Assembly (NCBI GenBank): GCA_946479705.1
Contig: CAMLHI010000020.1
Location: 1 to 16,629 of the forward strand
Direction of reading: 5' to 3'
DNA length: 16,629 bases
From: an uncultured Oxalobacteraceae bacterium
Lineage (GTDB): Bacteria; Pseudomonadota; Gammaproteobacteria; Burkholderiales; Burkholderiaceae
In this document: positions 1 to 9,994 of the stretch, in pieces
How the letters are laid out: every line of letters begins with the position of its first letter
How positions within the stretch are numbered: position 1 is the stretch's first letter
Notes under the pieces: generated by a model
The model's database searches: none
Told to the model about the DNA's origin: nothing
What the model saw: only the letters and a program-made list of their open reading frames with translations
Made by a program: the position numbers and the translations under genes

Positions 1-159
1 GAGTTTGCTCCCTCGCGAACCTGCACTTTAAGCGACAAGTTTAGCGCATTGGATGCGCGCTGTCTGAGGCGCTAGAACCGGAATTCGTGGTTCCGGCATT
101 GGCACGACGTTTTCGTCGAATGCCTTCGCGAACGGTGCCGACACCTGCGCCGCGCTTGA
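1..159. other. Left-edge stretch with no convincing gene
   Basis: Only short overlapping frames of low plausibility are present. Two small inverted repeats can be seen: CCGGAA/TTCCGG around 79-97, and CGACG-TTTT-CGTCG at 105-118. The second lies downstream of the RES toxin gene, which reads on the minus strand, but it has no following T-run, so calling it a terminator would be a guess. Confidence 0.4.
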
Positions 160-735
160 CTAAGCCGACGTAACTCGAATCCCGTACTGCCGCTGAAAAT
201 GCGGCCAATACAAATGCCGGTCCAGCACGATATCGGCCACCAGACCCAGCTTTGAAGCGCAACGGTCAAACAGTGCCAGGCACAGTCCCGGATAGTTATT
301 GCGCGACGGGTAGAGGATGCCGTCGATCTCCGCCTGCGCGTAGGCCTGGTTGCCGACGCGCTGGGTATGTCGGTAGTCGCGGCTGGTGAGCTGGTTCAGG
401 TTCAGGCCCAGCTGAGCGGCCATGACGCCGGGCGCGTTCAAATCCAGCACGGTGAGCGGGTCGAACACGGCGAGATCTCGCACCAGGCGCTCTCTGAGCT
501 CGTGCTGCGTCATCAGGTGCGGCGCGCGGTACCAGCGGTGGCTGTGAAAGGCCGATTCCATCAGCGCGGTCGGCAGATCAAAAGCGGCGTACAGTACGCC
601 GTACTGGCCGGCCGGGTCATCGTACCGGTTACCGGCGCAGCCGAAATAGAGTTCGCTGCCGGCATATGCAATGCGGCTAACGTGGAGTAGCGAGGTACCT
701 TGGGCGATGGTGGTGGTCGGCAGGAGTACGGTCAA
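160..735 (-). CDS. RES-domain toxin of a RES/Xre-type toxin-antitoxin pair
   Basis: This 191-residue protein is a RES-domain toxin. Characterised family members degrade or modify NAD+ (NAD+ phosphorylase or ADP-ribosyltransferase-like activity) and stop growth when the antitoxin is lost. The residues that name and define the fold are visible: Arg21 (SRIAYAG), the segment RYDDPAGQYGVLYAAFD at about 37-53 with Tyr49, Glu60 (ALMESAF) and Ser144 in ILYPSR. The length is about normal, so the active site looks complete. The start is a TTG whose first bases overlap the antitoxin TGA stop (TTGA, 4-bp overlap). No in-frame ATG occurs before residue 59, which would lie beyond the active-site Arg and Tyr. 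A weak TTG start after an overlapping antitoxin fits antitoxin-first, toxin-limited translation. The family assignment is firm; the exact reaction is inferred from relatives. Confidence 0.9.
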   Translation of the reverse strand: MTVLLPTTTIAQGTSLLHVSRIAYAGSELYFGCAGNRYDDPAGQYGVLYAAFDLPTALMESAFHSHRWYRAPHLMTQHELRERLVRDLAVFDPLTVLDLNAPGVMAAQLGLNLNQLTSRDYRHTQRVGNQAYAQAEIDGILYPSRNNYPGLCLALFDRCASKLGLVADIVLDRHLYWPHFQRQYGIRVTSA

Positions 736-1352
736 GGATGGATTCCGAGTGCGTCGAGCACGGACGCGGTCAAGCGCTCCACGCTGGCCGGGGTGACGGC
801 CTCGACCGCAGCCTTGCCGCCGAAGCGCTCGCTGCCCATGCCGAGCGCGTCGTACAGGGTCCAGGCATCGAGCCCGGGCGCGCCCGCCAGCACGGCCTGC
901 GTCAGCGCCAGCGGCGCGGGAGCCAGCTGCCAGTCGGGAATGTGAATGCCGCGCCCGCCAACGCTGAGCGCGAGCAGCTTGCCTGCCTTGATGAGTTTAT
1001 AGATCTGCTGGCGCGACTTGGCCGCCAGCGCGGCATAGCGCGTCAGCGGCAGATTGCCGGGCCGGTTGAATTCGGCCAGCTGGGCGATACGGCCCTGCTG
1101 CGCTTCGGTGGCGCTGGGATGCCAGGGCTCGACCGGCTGTGCCTCGGGCCGCGCGCGCAGGCGCGCCAGCAGGTCGGCGCGTTCCTCCGGCGTGGCCAGG
1201 CGCGCCGTTTCGGCCCCGACCTTCGAGGCCACCAGTTCGTCGAGCAGTTGGCGAAAGCGACGCTCGTCGCGGATCACCACGGCCTGACGAAAACGGTCAA
1301 GCTCGTCCGCCGAAATGGGCGGCGTGGGGAGACAAGCTAAAGCGGCATGCAT
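732..1352 (-). CDS. Antitoxin partner of the RES toxin (Xre/MbcA/ParS-like C-terminus)
   Basis: The 206-residue protein precedes the RES gene and overlaps it by 4 bp, the usual antitoxin-first order. Its last 55 residues (about 150-206), with GLDAWTLYDALG, a glycine turn and ending VLDALGIHP, resemble the toxin-binding DUF2384 region of MbcA/ParS/Xre antitoxins. The middle (about 103-142, RYAALAAKSRQQIYKLIKAG followed by a basic strand) looks like a helix-turn-helix with a wing, closer to MerR/excisionase-type than to the classical Xre fold. The N-terminal 100 residues are Arg/Glu-rich and probably helical. An excellent ribosome-binding site AGGAGGT (1358-1364) sits 5 bases before the ATG. 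It probably neutralises the toxin by direct binding and represses its own promoter, which carries a direct repeat. The role is inferred mainly from context plus the C-terminus. Confidence 0.78.
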   Translation of the reverse strand: MHAALACLPTPPISADELDRFRQAVVIRDERRFRQLLDELVASKVGAETARLATPEERADLLARLRARPEAQPVEPWHPSATEAQQGRIAQLAEFNRPGNLPLTRYAALAAKSRQQIYKLIKAGKLLALSVGGRGIHIPDWQLAPAPLALTQAVLAGAPGLDAWTLYDALGMGSERFGGKAAVEAVTPASVERLTASVLDALGIHP

Positions 1353-1381
1353 GGCGCACCTCCTGAATATGTAGCGAAGTC

Positions 1382-1409
1382 ATTATACCGCATTTGTCGC
1401 TGATGTCGC
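1382..1409 (-). promoter_or_regulatory. Sigma-70 type promoter of the toxin-antitoxin operon
   Basis: Read on the minus strand there is a perfect TATAAT (1387-1382) 29 bases before the antitoxin ATG. A -35-like GCGACA (1409-1404, four of six matches to TTGACA) lies 16 bases upstream. This is the clearest promoter in the window. The poor -35 box lies in repeat sequence that could be an operator. Confidence 0.7.
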
Positions 1410-1418
1410 ATTTGTCGC
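1389..1418 (-). repeat. 12-bp direct repeat overlapping the promoter, probable operator
   Basis: GCGACAAATGCG occurs twice on the minus strand, at 1418-1407 and 1400-1389, an 18-bp period with a 6-bp spacer. One copy covers the spacer between the -35 and -10 boxes; the other overlaps the -35 box and extends upstream. Position and spacing suit an operator bound cooperatively by the antitoxin or the toxin-antitoxin complex. Binding is inferred. Confidence 0.6.
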
Positions 1419-1437
1419 CTGCAAATGTTACCCCCAG

Positions 1438-2388
1438 TCAAAACCGCGTTTCCCGCGCCGAGCGCAGGAATTCGTCCAGGATGGGGGTGCAGTCGAGCAG
1501 GTCGGCCCCGCCTGCGCGATGGAATTCCGGATGCCACTGCAGGCCCATGACGAAATCGGCACGGTGGTAGCGGATCGCTTCGACGATGCCGTCCGGATGC
1601 GACATGGCTTCGACGTGGATATCGCGCCCCAAGTCCTTGACCGCCTGATGGTGAATCGAATTGACCACCGCCCCCTTCATCTTGGGAAACATGCGCGCCA
1701 GCGTGGACCCGGGCGCGAACTCGATCGCGTGGCGGTGCGCGTCATAGTCGCTGTGCACATGGGCCAGCGCGTCCGGCACATTGGTGGCCACGTCCTGGTA
1801 CAGGCTGCCGCCGAAGGCCACGTTGATCAGCTGGCAGCCGCGGCAGATGCCCAGCACCGGCTTGCCGGCATCGACAAACTCGTGCAGCAGTTCCAGTTCG
1901 TACACGTCGCGCGCGCGGTCGCCATTCCACTCGGGCCGGGTGGGCGATTCCGAATAGGTCTGGGGCGACACGTCGGCGCCGCCCTGCAGTACCAGCCCGT
2001 CCAGGTGGCGGGCGTAATGGCGCAGGGTGATGTTACTGGGGTGCAGCAAGCCATTGGTATTCACCGTCGGAATCATGAACACCAGCACGTCGCGCGACAT
2101 CACCCACTGGGCGATCGATTCTTCGAGGTACTGCAGGTTCTTGCTGCGCAGGCCGGTCGAGCCCGGCTCGGGGTGAAAGATCCGCGCCGAAATACCGATG
2201 CGCAGGGTGCGGCGCATGTAGTCGCGCCCGATCTTGTCGCGCAGGGCGCGCCAGCGCGAGGCCAGCACGCGCCGCGCCAGCGCCAGCGCGGTGTCGTCTT
2301 CTTTCTGGTAGCGCGGGCGCGTTTCGGCGGCGCGCCGGTCGGGCACCCGCGGCGCCTTGGGAGGATCGGATTGTTCGTTGTCGGCCAT
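1438..2388 (-). CDS. Gamma-glutamyl-GABA hydrolase family protein (class I glutamine amidotransferase, peptidase C26)
   Basis: The 316-residue protein has the PuuD/peptidase C26 fold. Members hydrolyse gamma-glutamyl amides such as gamma-glutamyl-GABA in putrescine catabolism. The oxyanion and substrate segment LQGGADVSPQ (134-143), the nucleophile elbow GICRGCQ (180-186, Cys182) and the His-Glu of QWHPE (284-288, His286, Glu288) are all present, so it should be catalytic. About 60 charged residues precede the domain, which starts near LRIGISAR (62-69); this is longer than PuuD. No good ribosome-binding site precedes the ATG at 2388. Met58 is an alternative start that would give a standard-length enzyme. 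No putrescine-pathway genes are adjacent, so the substrate is open. The gene stands 87 bp downstream of the double-receiver gene on the same strand. Confidence 0.85.
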   Translation of the reverse strand: MADNEQSDPPKAPRVPDRRAAETRPRYQKEDDTALALARRVLASRWRALRDKIGRDYMRRTLRIGISARIFHPEPGSTGLRSKNLQYLEESIAQWVMSRDVLVFMIPTVNTNGLLHPSNITLRHYARHLDGLVLQGGADVSPQTYSESPTRPEWNGDRARDVYELELLHEFVDAGKPVLGICRGCQLINVAFGGSLYQDVATNVPDALAHVHSDYDAHRHAIEFAPGSTLARMFPKMKGAVVNSIHHQAVKDLGRDIHVEAMSHPDGIVEAIRYHRADFVMGLQWHPEFHRAGGADLLDCTPILDEFLRSARETRF

Positions 2389-2391
2389 TGT

Positions 2392-2417
2392 TTGCAGGGA
2401 TGGGTTAACACCTGCAA
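2392..2417 (-). promoter_or_regulatory. Inverted repeat just upstream of the hydrolase ATG
   Basis: TTGCAGG (2392-2398) and CCTGCAA (2411-2417) form a perfect 7-bp inverted repeat with a 12-base loop. Its proximal arm ends 3 bases from the ATG at 2388. In RNA it would occupy the place where a ribosome-binding site is expected, and none is seen. It may be an operator or a translational control hairpin, or the true start may be downstream. Confidence 0.35.
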
Positions 2418-2475
2418 TAGTAGCCCGCCACGCTGAGCCGCACGATTCAAGCCGTGCAAAAATGCCACTGCTCTG

Positions 2476-3303
2476 TCAGCTTGGCAAGGACAGCAGGCGC
2501 TTGACCGCGCCCAGCAGGTGGCGGTCGGCCACCGGCTTGTCGAGCAGGCCGCGCACTCCGGCGGCCTTGCCGCGCACCGGATCGTAGGGGCAAGCCGGCC
2601 CGACCAGCAGCACCACGGCGATGCGCGCGCCTTCCGGTCCCTCCTTGATCCCCGCGCACAGGGCGTAGGGATCGATCCCCGGCATCGACGTATTGACGAT
2701 CACCAGCGCCACCGGGGTTTCCTCGCACAGGCGCAAGGCGGTGGGGGCGCTGTCGGTCCATTCGATGGCGCGCTTGCGCGCTCCCAGCAGCTTGGCCAGG
2801 TGGTCGCGCAGGGCGCCGCGCTGGTCGACGATGAGCACGGCGCCATCGGGCGGACCGCGCCGGCGCCGCGCATACTCGGCCGGATCGGTCACGTCCAGGT
2901 CCAGCCGCACCTGGCGGCGCCGCTCGGGAATCGGGCCGATCCCGCGCGCGCTCAGGCGCGCCACCGCCTCGGCGCGCTGGGCCACCAGCAATTCCATCTG
3001 GCGCCACAGGCGCTCTGCGTCGAAGGGCCGCGCCAGCTGGGCGTACGGCAAGTCGGCCGGGGCCGCGCCGACCACCAGCGCCGGCTGCACCGTGCCGGGG
3101 CTGAGCGCCACCAGCTCGGCGATCGCCTTCAGGCTGTCGCCGTTGGCGATATACAAATCCGGTTCTTGCAAACTGGCGTCCAGCAGGCAAGAATACGCCG
3201 GGCCGCTGGCGGGGGCCTGCGCCAGCGCGGCGCACAGGGCGGCCGCGTCCGCCGGCGAAAAGCCCATCAGACGCACGCCGAAGGGAAACCTGGTTGCATG
3301 CAT
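2476..3303 (-). CDS. Tandem degenerate receiver-domain protein (pseudo-response regulator)
   Basis: I start at ATG 3303 (275 residues); an in-frame TTG at 3318 would add five residues. The C-terminal half (about 153-273) is a receiver domain: strand AVLIVDQRG (155-163), strand ALVIVNTSMPGID (199-211) and LLDKPV (253-258, Lys256). At the phospho-acceptor position there is Asn204 instead of Asp, and only one acid of the acidic pair remains (Asp160). The N-terminal part (about 9-110) shows the same layout in weaker form: VRLMGF, DLYIANGDS with Asn54 at the acceptor site, and ARPFD with Arg92 in place of the Lys. No output domain is visible. It probably works by phosphorylation-independent protein binding; no partner can be named. 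It is divergent from parE across a 130-bp gap. Confidence 0.7.
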   Translation of the reverse strand: MHATRFPFGVRLMGFSPADAAALCAALAQAPASGPAYSCLLDASLQEPDLYIANGDSLKAIAELVALSPGTVQPALVVGAAPADLPYAQLARPFDAERLWRQMELLVAQRAEAVARLSARGIGPIPERRRQVRLDLDVTDPAEYARRRRGPPDGAVLIVDQRGALRDHLAKLLGARKRAIEWTDSAPTALRLCEETPVALVIVNTSMPGIDPYALCAGIKEGPEGARIAVVLLVGPACPYDPVRGKAAGVRGLLDKPVADRHLLGAVKRLLSLPS

Positions 3304-3375
3304 AGTAGAAAGACACAAAAGTTAAGGGGCGCAAAGCCCGCGCTGGGGCAATCGTATCATTCGGCCCAATCCGCC

Positions 3376-3404
3376 CTGCCCTTTTCCGCTCGACAAGATA
3401 GAAT
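3376..3404 (+). promoter_or_regulatory. Candidate promoter for parE-parC
   Basis: TAGAAT (3399-3404, five of six matches to the -10 consensus) lies 29 bases before the parE ATG. A weak -35-like CTGCCC (3376-3381) is 17 bases upstream. It sits in the 130-bp gap shared with the divergent double-receiver gene. The -35 is poor, so this is tentative. Confidence 0.3.
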
Positions 3405-3433
3405 GCGCAGGCATCCGCATAAAGACATCAGAT

Positions 3434-5437
<2,004 letters not shown>

Positions 5438-5490
5438 TGACCATCCGCCGTCCGCGCCCCGCGCGCGGACAGCGGCAGAGATAAGCACCC

Positions 5491-7806
<2,316 letters not shown>

Positions 7807-7811
7807 CTCAA

Positions 7812-7828
7812 GGGCACCTCGAATAACC
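7812..7828 (+). repeat. Left terminal inverted repeat of the IS5-like element
   Basis: GGGCACCTCGAATAACC matches the inverted right end GCGGACCTCGAAAAACC at 14 of 17 positions. The core ACCTCGAA is identical. It begins 5 bases after the parC stop. Confidence 0.6.
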
Positions 7829-7981
7829 GTGATTTCGCCGGCGTAAGCGATTCGATCACTTGAAACGTGCCTGAACCAGGATGGTGTGAGCCGTCCTTTT
7901 TATGGACAGAGCTGGTGGCAGTGTTGGCACGCCAGACGGACCGCAGCGTCAAAACGCCTCGACCTTCGCGGCCCTGTTGGC

Positions 7982-7985
7982 CTAG
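7982..7985. repeat. CTAG target duplication, left copy
   Basis: CTAG abuts the left inverted repeat of the IS1182-family element. An identical CTAG follows the right repeat at 9524-9527, consistent with a 4-bp target duplication. CTAG is a palindrome, so direct and inverted repetition cannot be told apart. Confidence 0.6.
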
Positions 7986-8001
7986 GAGTGTGCGCGGCAG
8001 A
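7986..8001 (+). repeat. Left inverted repeat of the IS1182 element
   Basis: GAGTGTGCGCGGCAGA pairs with the reverse complement of 9508-9523 at 14 of 16 positions. Confidence 0.75.
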
Positions 8002-8007
8002 GCCTCT

Positions 8008-8047
8008 GTCATCCGATTTCAAGGTGTAAACGTTGAGGTCGGATGAC
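8008..8047 (+). promoter_or_regulatory. Hairpin sequestering the transposase start codon
   Basis: GTCATCCGA (8008-8016) and TCGGATGAC (8039-8047) are perfectly complementary over 9 bp with a 22-base loop. The right arm contains the ATG of the transposase (8043-8045), and the Shine-Dalgarno-like GAGG (8035-8038) lies directly beside the stem. Only transcripts starting upstream of 8008, such as readthrough from parC, would contain both arms. This resembles the protection against external transcription known from IS10 and IS50. Confidence 0.6.
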
Positions 8048-9368
8048 GACGAGCTACCTTCCTTATGATCCGCAGCAACAAATGCTGCTTCCTCACGCGT
8101 TGCAAGACTGGCTGCCTGAAGGCCACCTTGCCTACTACATCAGCGACACGGTCGACACCTTGGATCTGAGTGCCTTCCATGCCCGTTACGCAGGCGGCGG
8201 GCCGCGCAACCAGCCCTTCCATCCGGCGATGATGCTCAAAGTGCTGATTTACGGGTATGCGACCGGCGTGTTCTCGTCGCGCAAGCTCGCGCGCAAGCTC
8301 CATGAGGACGTGGCGTTCCGTGTGCTCGCGGCCGGCAACTATCCGGCCCATCGGACGATTTGCGATTTCCGAGCCTTCCATTTGAAGGAACTGTCCGAGC
8401 TGTTTGTCCAGGTGGTCAAGCTGGCCCGCGAGTGCGGCTTGGTCAAGCTGGGCACGATTGCGGTCGATGGCACCAAGATCAAGGCCAACGCTTCGCGCCA
8501 CAAGGCGATGAGCTACGAGCGCATGAAGAAGGCCGAGCTGGAGTTGAAGGCGCAGATCGATGCCCTGCTGGCCAAGGCCAAGGCCGCCGACCAGGCCGAG
8601 AAGAACGAACCGGAACTGGACATTCCCGCCGAAATCGAGCGCCGCAGCGAGCGTCTGGCGGCGATTGAAGCGGCCAAAGCGCGACTGGAGGAGCGTCAGC
8701 GCCAAGCCGACATTGAGCGCGGCCCCTCGGACGACGAGGACGGGCAAGGCGGCGGCACCGGCGAGGGCAAGAAGAAGTCACGCTACAAGTACAAATTCGG
8801 CGAGCCCAAGCCCAAGGCGCAGGACAATTTCACCGACCCCGAAAGCCGCATCATGAAGCGTGCCGGCGGCGGCTTCGACTATTGCTACAACGCGCAGACG
8901 GCGGTGGACGACACGGCGCATATCATCGTCGCCGCCGAGCTGACCAACAGCGGCGCCGACAGCCGCCAATTGCCGGCTGTGCTGGCGGCGGTCAAGGCCA
9001 ATACGGGCGACGATCCGCACCAGGTCGTCGCCGACGCGGGCTATCGCTCAGAGGCAGTGTTTGAAGCGCTCAGCGGCCATCCTGCCGACATCATCGTTGC
9101 CCTCGGACGCGAAGGCAAACAAGAGATTGGCGTTGACCCGGCCAAGCGGCCGCTCACAGCAGCGATGGCCGAACGATTCAAATCGCCCACCACCCAGGAC
9201 GCCTATCGGCGGCGCAAATGGCTATCCGAGCCGCCCAACGGTTGGATCAAGCACGTATTGGGCTTCCGACAATTCAGCATGCGCGGCATCGCCAAGGCAC
9301 AGGCAGAGTGGAAACTCGTCTGTGCCGCGCTCAATCTGAAAAGAATGGCGAACATGATGGCCGCGTAG
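8043..9368 (+). CDS. IS1182-family transposase
   Basis: The 441-residue DDE transposase shows the IS1182-type N-terminus (YDPQQQMLLPHALQDWLPEGH), followed by the DUF772-like helical region HPAMMLKVLIYGYATGVFSSR (60-80) and the sentence-like motif PAHRTICDFRAFH. Candidate catalytic residues are Asp142 (AVDGTKIKANAS), Asp331 (VVADAGYRSE) and Glu396 (SEPPNGWIKHVLGFRQF). The insert between the first and second Asp is rich in Lys, Glu and Ala (about 150-270) and probably a coiled coil, as usual in this family. The reading frame is intact and the flanking inverted repeats are present, so the enzyme may be active. Translation from the ATG at 8043 may be limited by an upstream hairpin. The gene reads in the same direction as parC. 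Confidence 0.93.
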   Translation: MTTSYLPYDPQQQMLLPHALQDWLPEGHLAYYISDTVDTLDLSAFHARYAGGGPRNQPFHPAMMLKVLIYGYATGVFSSRKLARKLHEDVAFRVLAAGNYPAHRTICDFRAFHLKELSELFVQVVKLARECGLVKLGTIAVDGTKIKANASRHKAMSYERMKKAELELKAQIDALLAKAKAADQAEKNEPELDIPAEIERRSERLAAIEAAKARLEERQRQADIERGPSDDEDGQGGGTGEGKKKSRYKYKFGEPKPKAQDNFTDPESRIMKRAGGGFDYCYNAQTAVDDTAHIIVAAELTNSGADSRQLPAVLAAVKANTGDDPHQVVADAGYRSEAVFEALSGHPADIIVALGREGKQEIGVDPAKRPLTAAMAERFKSPTTQDAYRRRKWLSEPPNGWIKHVLGFRQFSMRGIAKAQAEWKLVCAALNLKRMANMMAA

Positions 9369-9376
9369 CCCGAAAA

Positions 9377-9415
9377 GGCGAGGAAACTCGCCCCATCAGC
9401 GCTCAGAAAAGCGCT
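9377..9415 (+). terminator. Two tandem hairpins after the transposase stop
   Basis: GGCGAG-GAAA-CTCGCC (9377-9392) is a perfect 6-bp stem with a GNRA tetraloop, 8 bases after the stop codon. AGCGCT-CAGAAA-AGCGCT (9398-9415) follows. There is no T-run, so intrinsic termination is unproven; the hairpins may instead stabilise the mRNA 3' end. Confidence 0.35.
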
Positions 9416-9507
9416 TCAGCATGAGTTTGAACCCGGCTTAGATAAACAACACTGACCGGGCATCGACTCGCCGCACCGTCAACTCATTTATCCTCGCCTA
9501 AATTTCG

Positions 9508-9523
9508 TCTGGCGCGCAGACTC
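9508..9523 (-). repeat. Right inverted repeat of the IS1182 element
   Basis: The reverse complement is GAGTCTGCGCGCCAGA, matching the left end at 14 of 16 positions. Confidence 0.75.
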
Positions 9524-9527
9524 CTAG
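9524..9527. repeat. CTAG target duplication, right copy
   Basis: CTAG directly follows the right inverted repeat and equals the left flank at 7982-7985. Confidence 0.6.
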
Positions 9528-9892
9528 TCTTGCTTCGTGCTCGCCATCGACATAACCCTTGTCGGCCAGGATGGTGCGATTCGTGTCGGCGGGATCATGC
9601 ACGTCTGCAAAATGGAGTGTGTCGTGTTCGCTGGCCGTGCTCACCTTAATCTTGCGCACCAGCTTGTAGCGCGTGTCGGCATTGGCCGACACCTTGTAGC
9701 CGAAGTAGGACTTGGCATTCGTCTTGGTCCAGCATGCGTCAAGGTCCTTCTTACGGCGCTTGGCCGGCTTCCAGTCGACTTGCATCGCGTCGTCGGCGAC
9801 GTTGGCCTTCTCTTCCTGGCTCAGCGACTGTTTGGGCGCCAGAACAATGCTGACGTCGATCGTCTGGCAGCCGCGCTATGTAGCCGTGCTAG
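9524..9892 (-). pseudogene. IS5-family transposase, middle fragment
   Basis: Reading down from about 9875, the frame encodes GCQTIDVSIVLAPKQ, then WKPAKRRKKDLDACWTK, KSYFGYKVSANAD, TASEHDTLHF and TILADKGYVDGEHEARL. These are the successive conserved blocks of IS5-family transposases, with the first catalytic Asp in TIDVS and the second in LADKGY. Just upstream, the sequence at about 9876-9889 reads HGYIA in another frame, which is the block expected next, so a small frameshift (probably a 2-base loss) is present. The fragment is cut by the IS1182 insertion at CTAG, and no recognisable catalytic-Glu region follows on the other side (7981-7812). It cannot encode a working enzyme. Confidence 0.85.
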
Positions 9893-9968
9893 GTCGGGAC
9901 AAGGCGGTTTCGGGGTCATCCCGACATGATGTGGCAATTGCCAATAGTTTACAACTGCTATTGTCATG
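9893..9968 (-). other. Palindrome-rich 3' flank of the SIR2 gene
   Basis: This short gap carries several overlapping dyads: GTCGGGA/TCCCGAC (9893-9899 and 9919-9925), TCGGG/CCCGA (9910-9914 and 9920-9924), the perfect 12-bp palindrome TGGCAATTGCCA (9932-9943), CAATAG/CTATTG (9942-9947 and 9958-9963), and CATGA/TCATG (9925-9929 and 9964-9968). It may be the terminator of the SIR2 gene, which ends at 9995 reading leftward, or the terminal structure of the cassette. There is no clear T-run. Confidence 0.4.
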
Positions 9969-9994
9969 TTCATTCGGGCTGAACAGTTACGGAC

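Larger units (their letters stand above)
7986..9523 (+). mobile_element. IS1182-family insertion sequence, apparently complete
   Basis: The 1538-bp element has 16-bp ends (7986-8001 and 9508-9523, 14 of 16 matching), a single intact transposase gene and flanking CTAG on both sides. Removing it with one CTAG joins the IS5 remnant sequence at 9528 directly to 7981. It therefore inserted into the IS5-like element or its remnant, and is the younger of the two. It shows no frameshift or truncation and may be mobile. Confidence 0.8.

Noticed and set aside
105..118. CGACG-TTTT-CGTCG hairpin as terminator of the toxin gene.
   Set aside because: Short stem, loop made of the T bases, and no T-run after the stem in the reading direction.
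2447..3334. Frames of 295 and 308 codons overlapping the double-receiver gene.
   Set aside because: No domain signal; Arg/Gly/Gln-rich composition typical of shadow frames, and they conflict with the receiver-domain frame.
9889..9892. CTAG at the edge of the SIR2 cassette as a possible target duplication.
   Set aside because: No matching CTAG lies at the other edge near 13886, so it cannot be shown to be a duplication.
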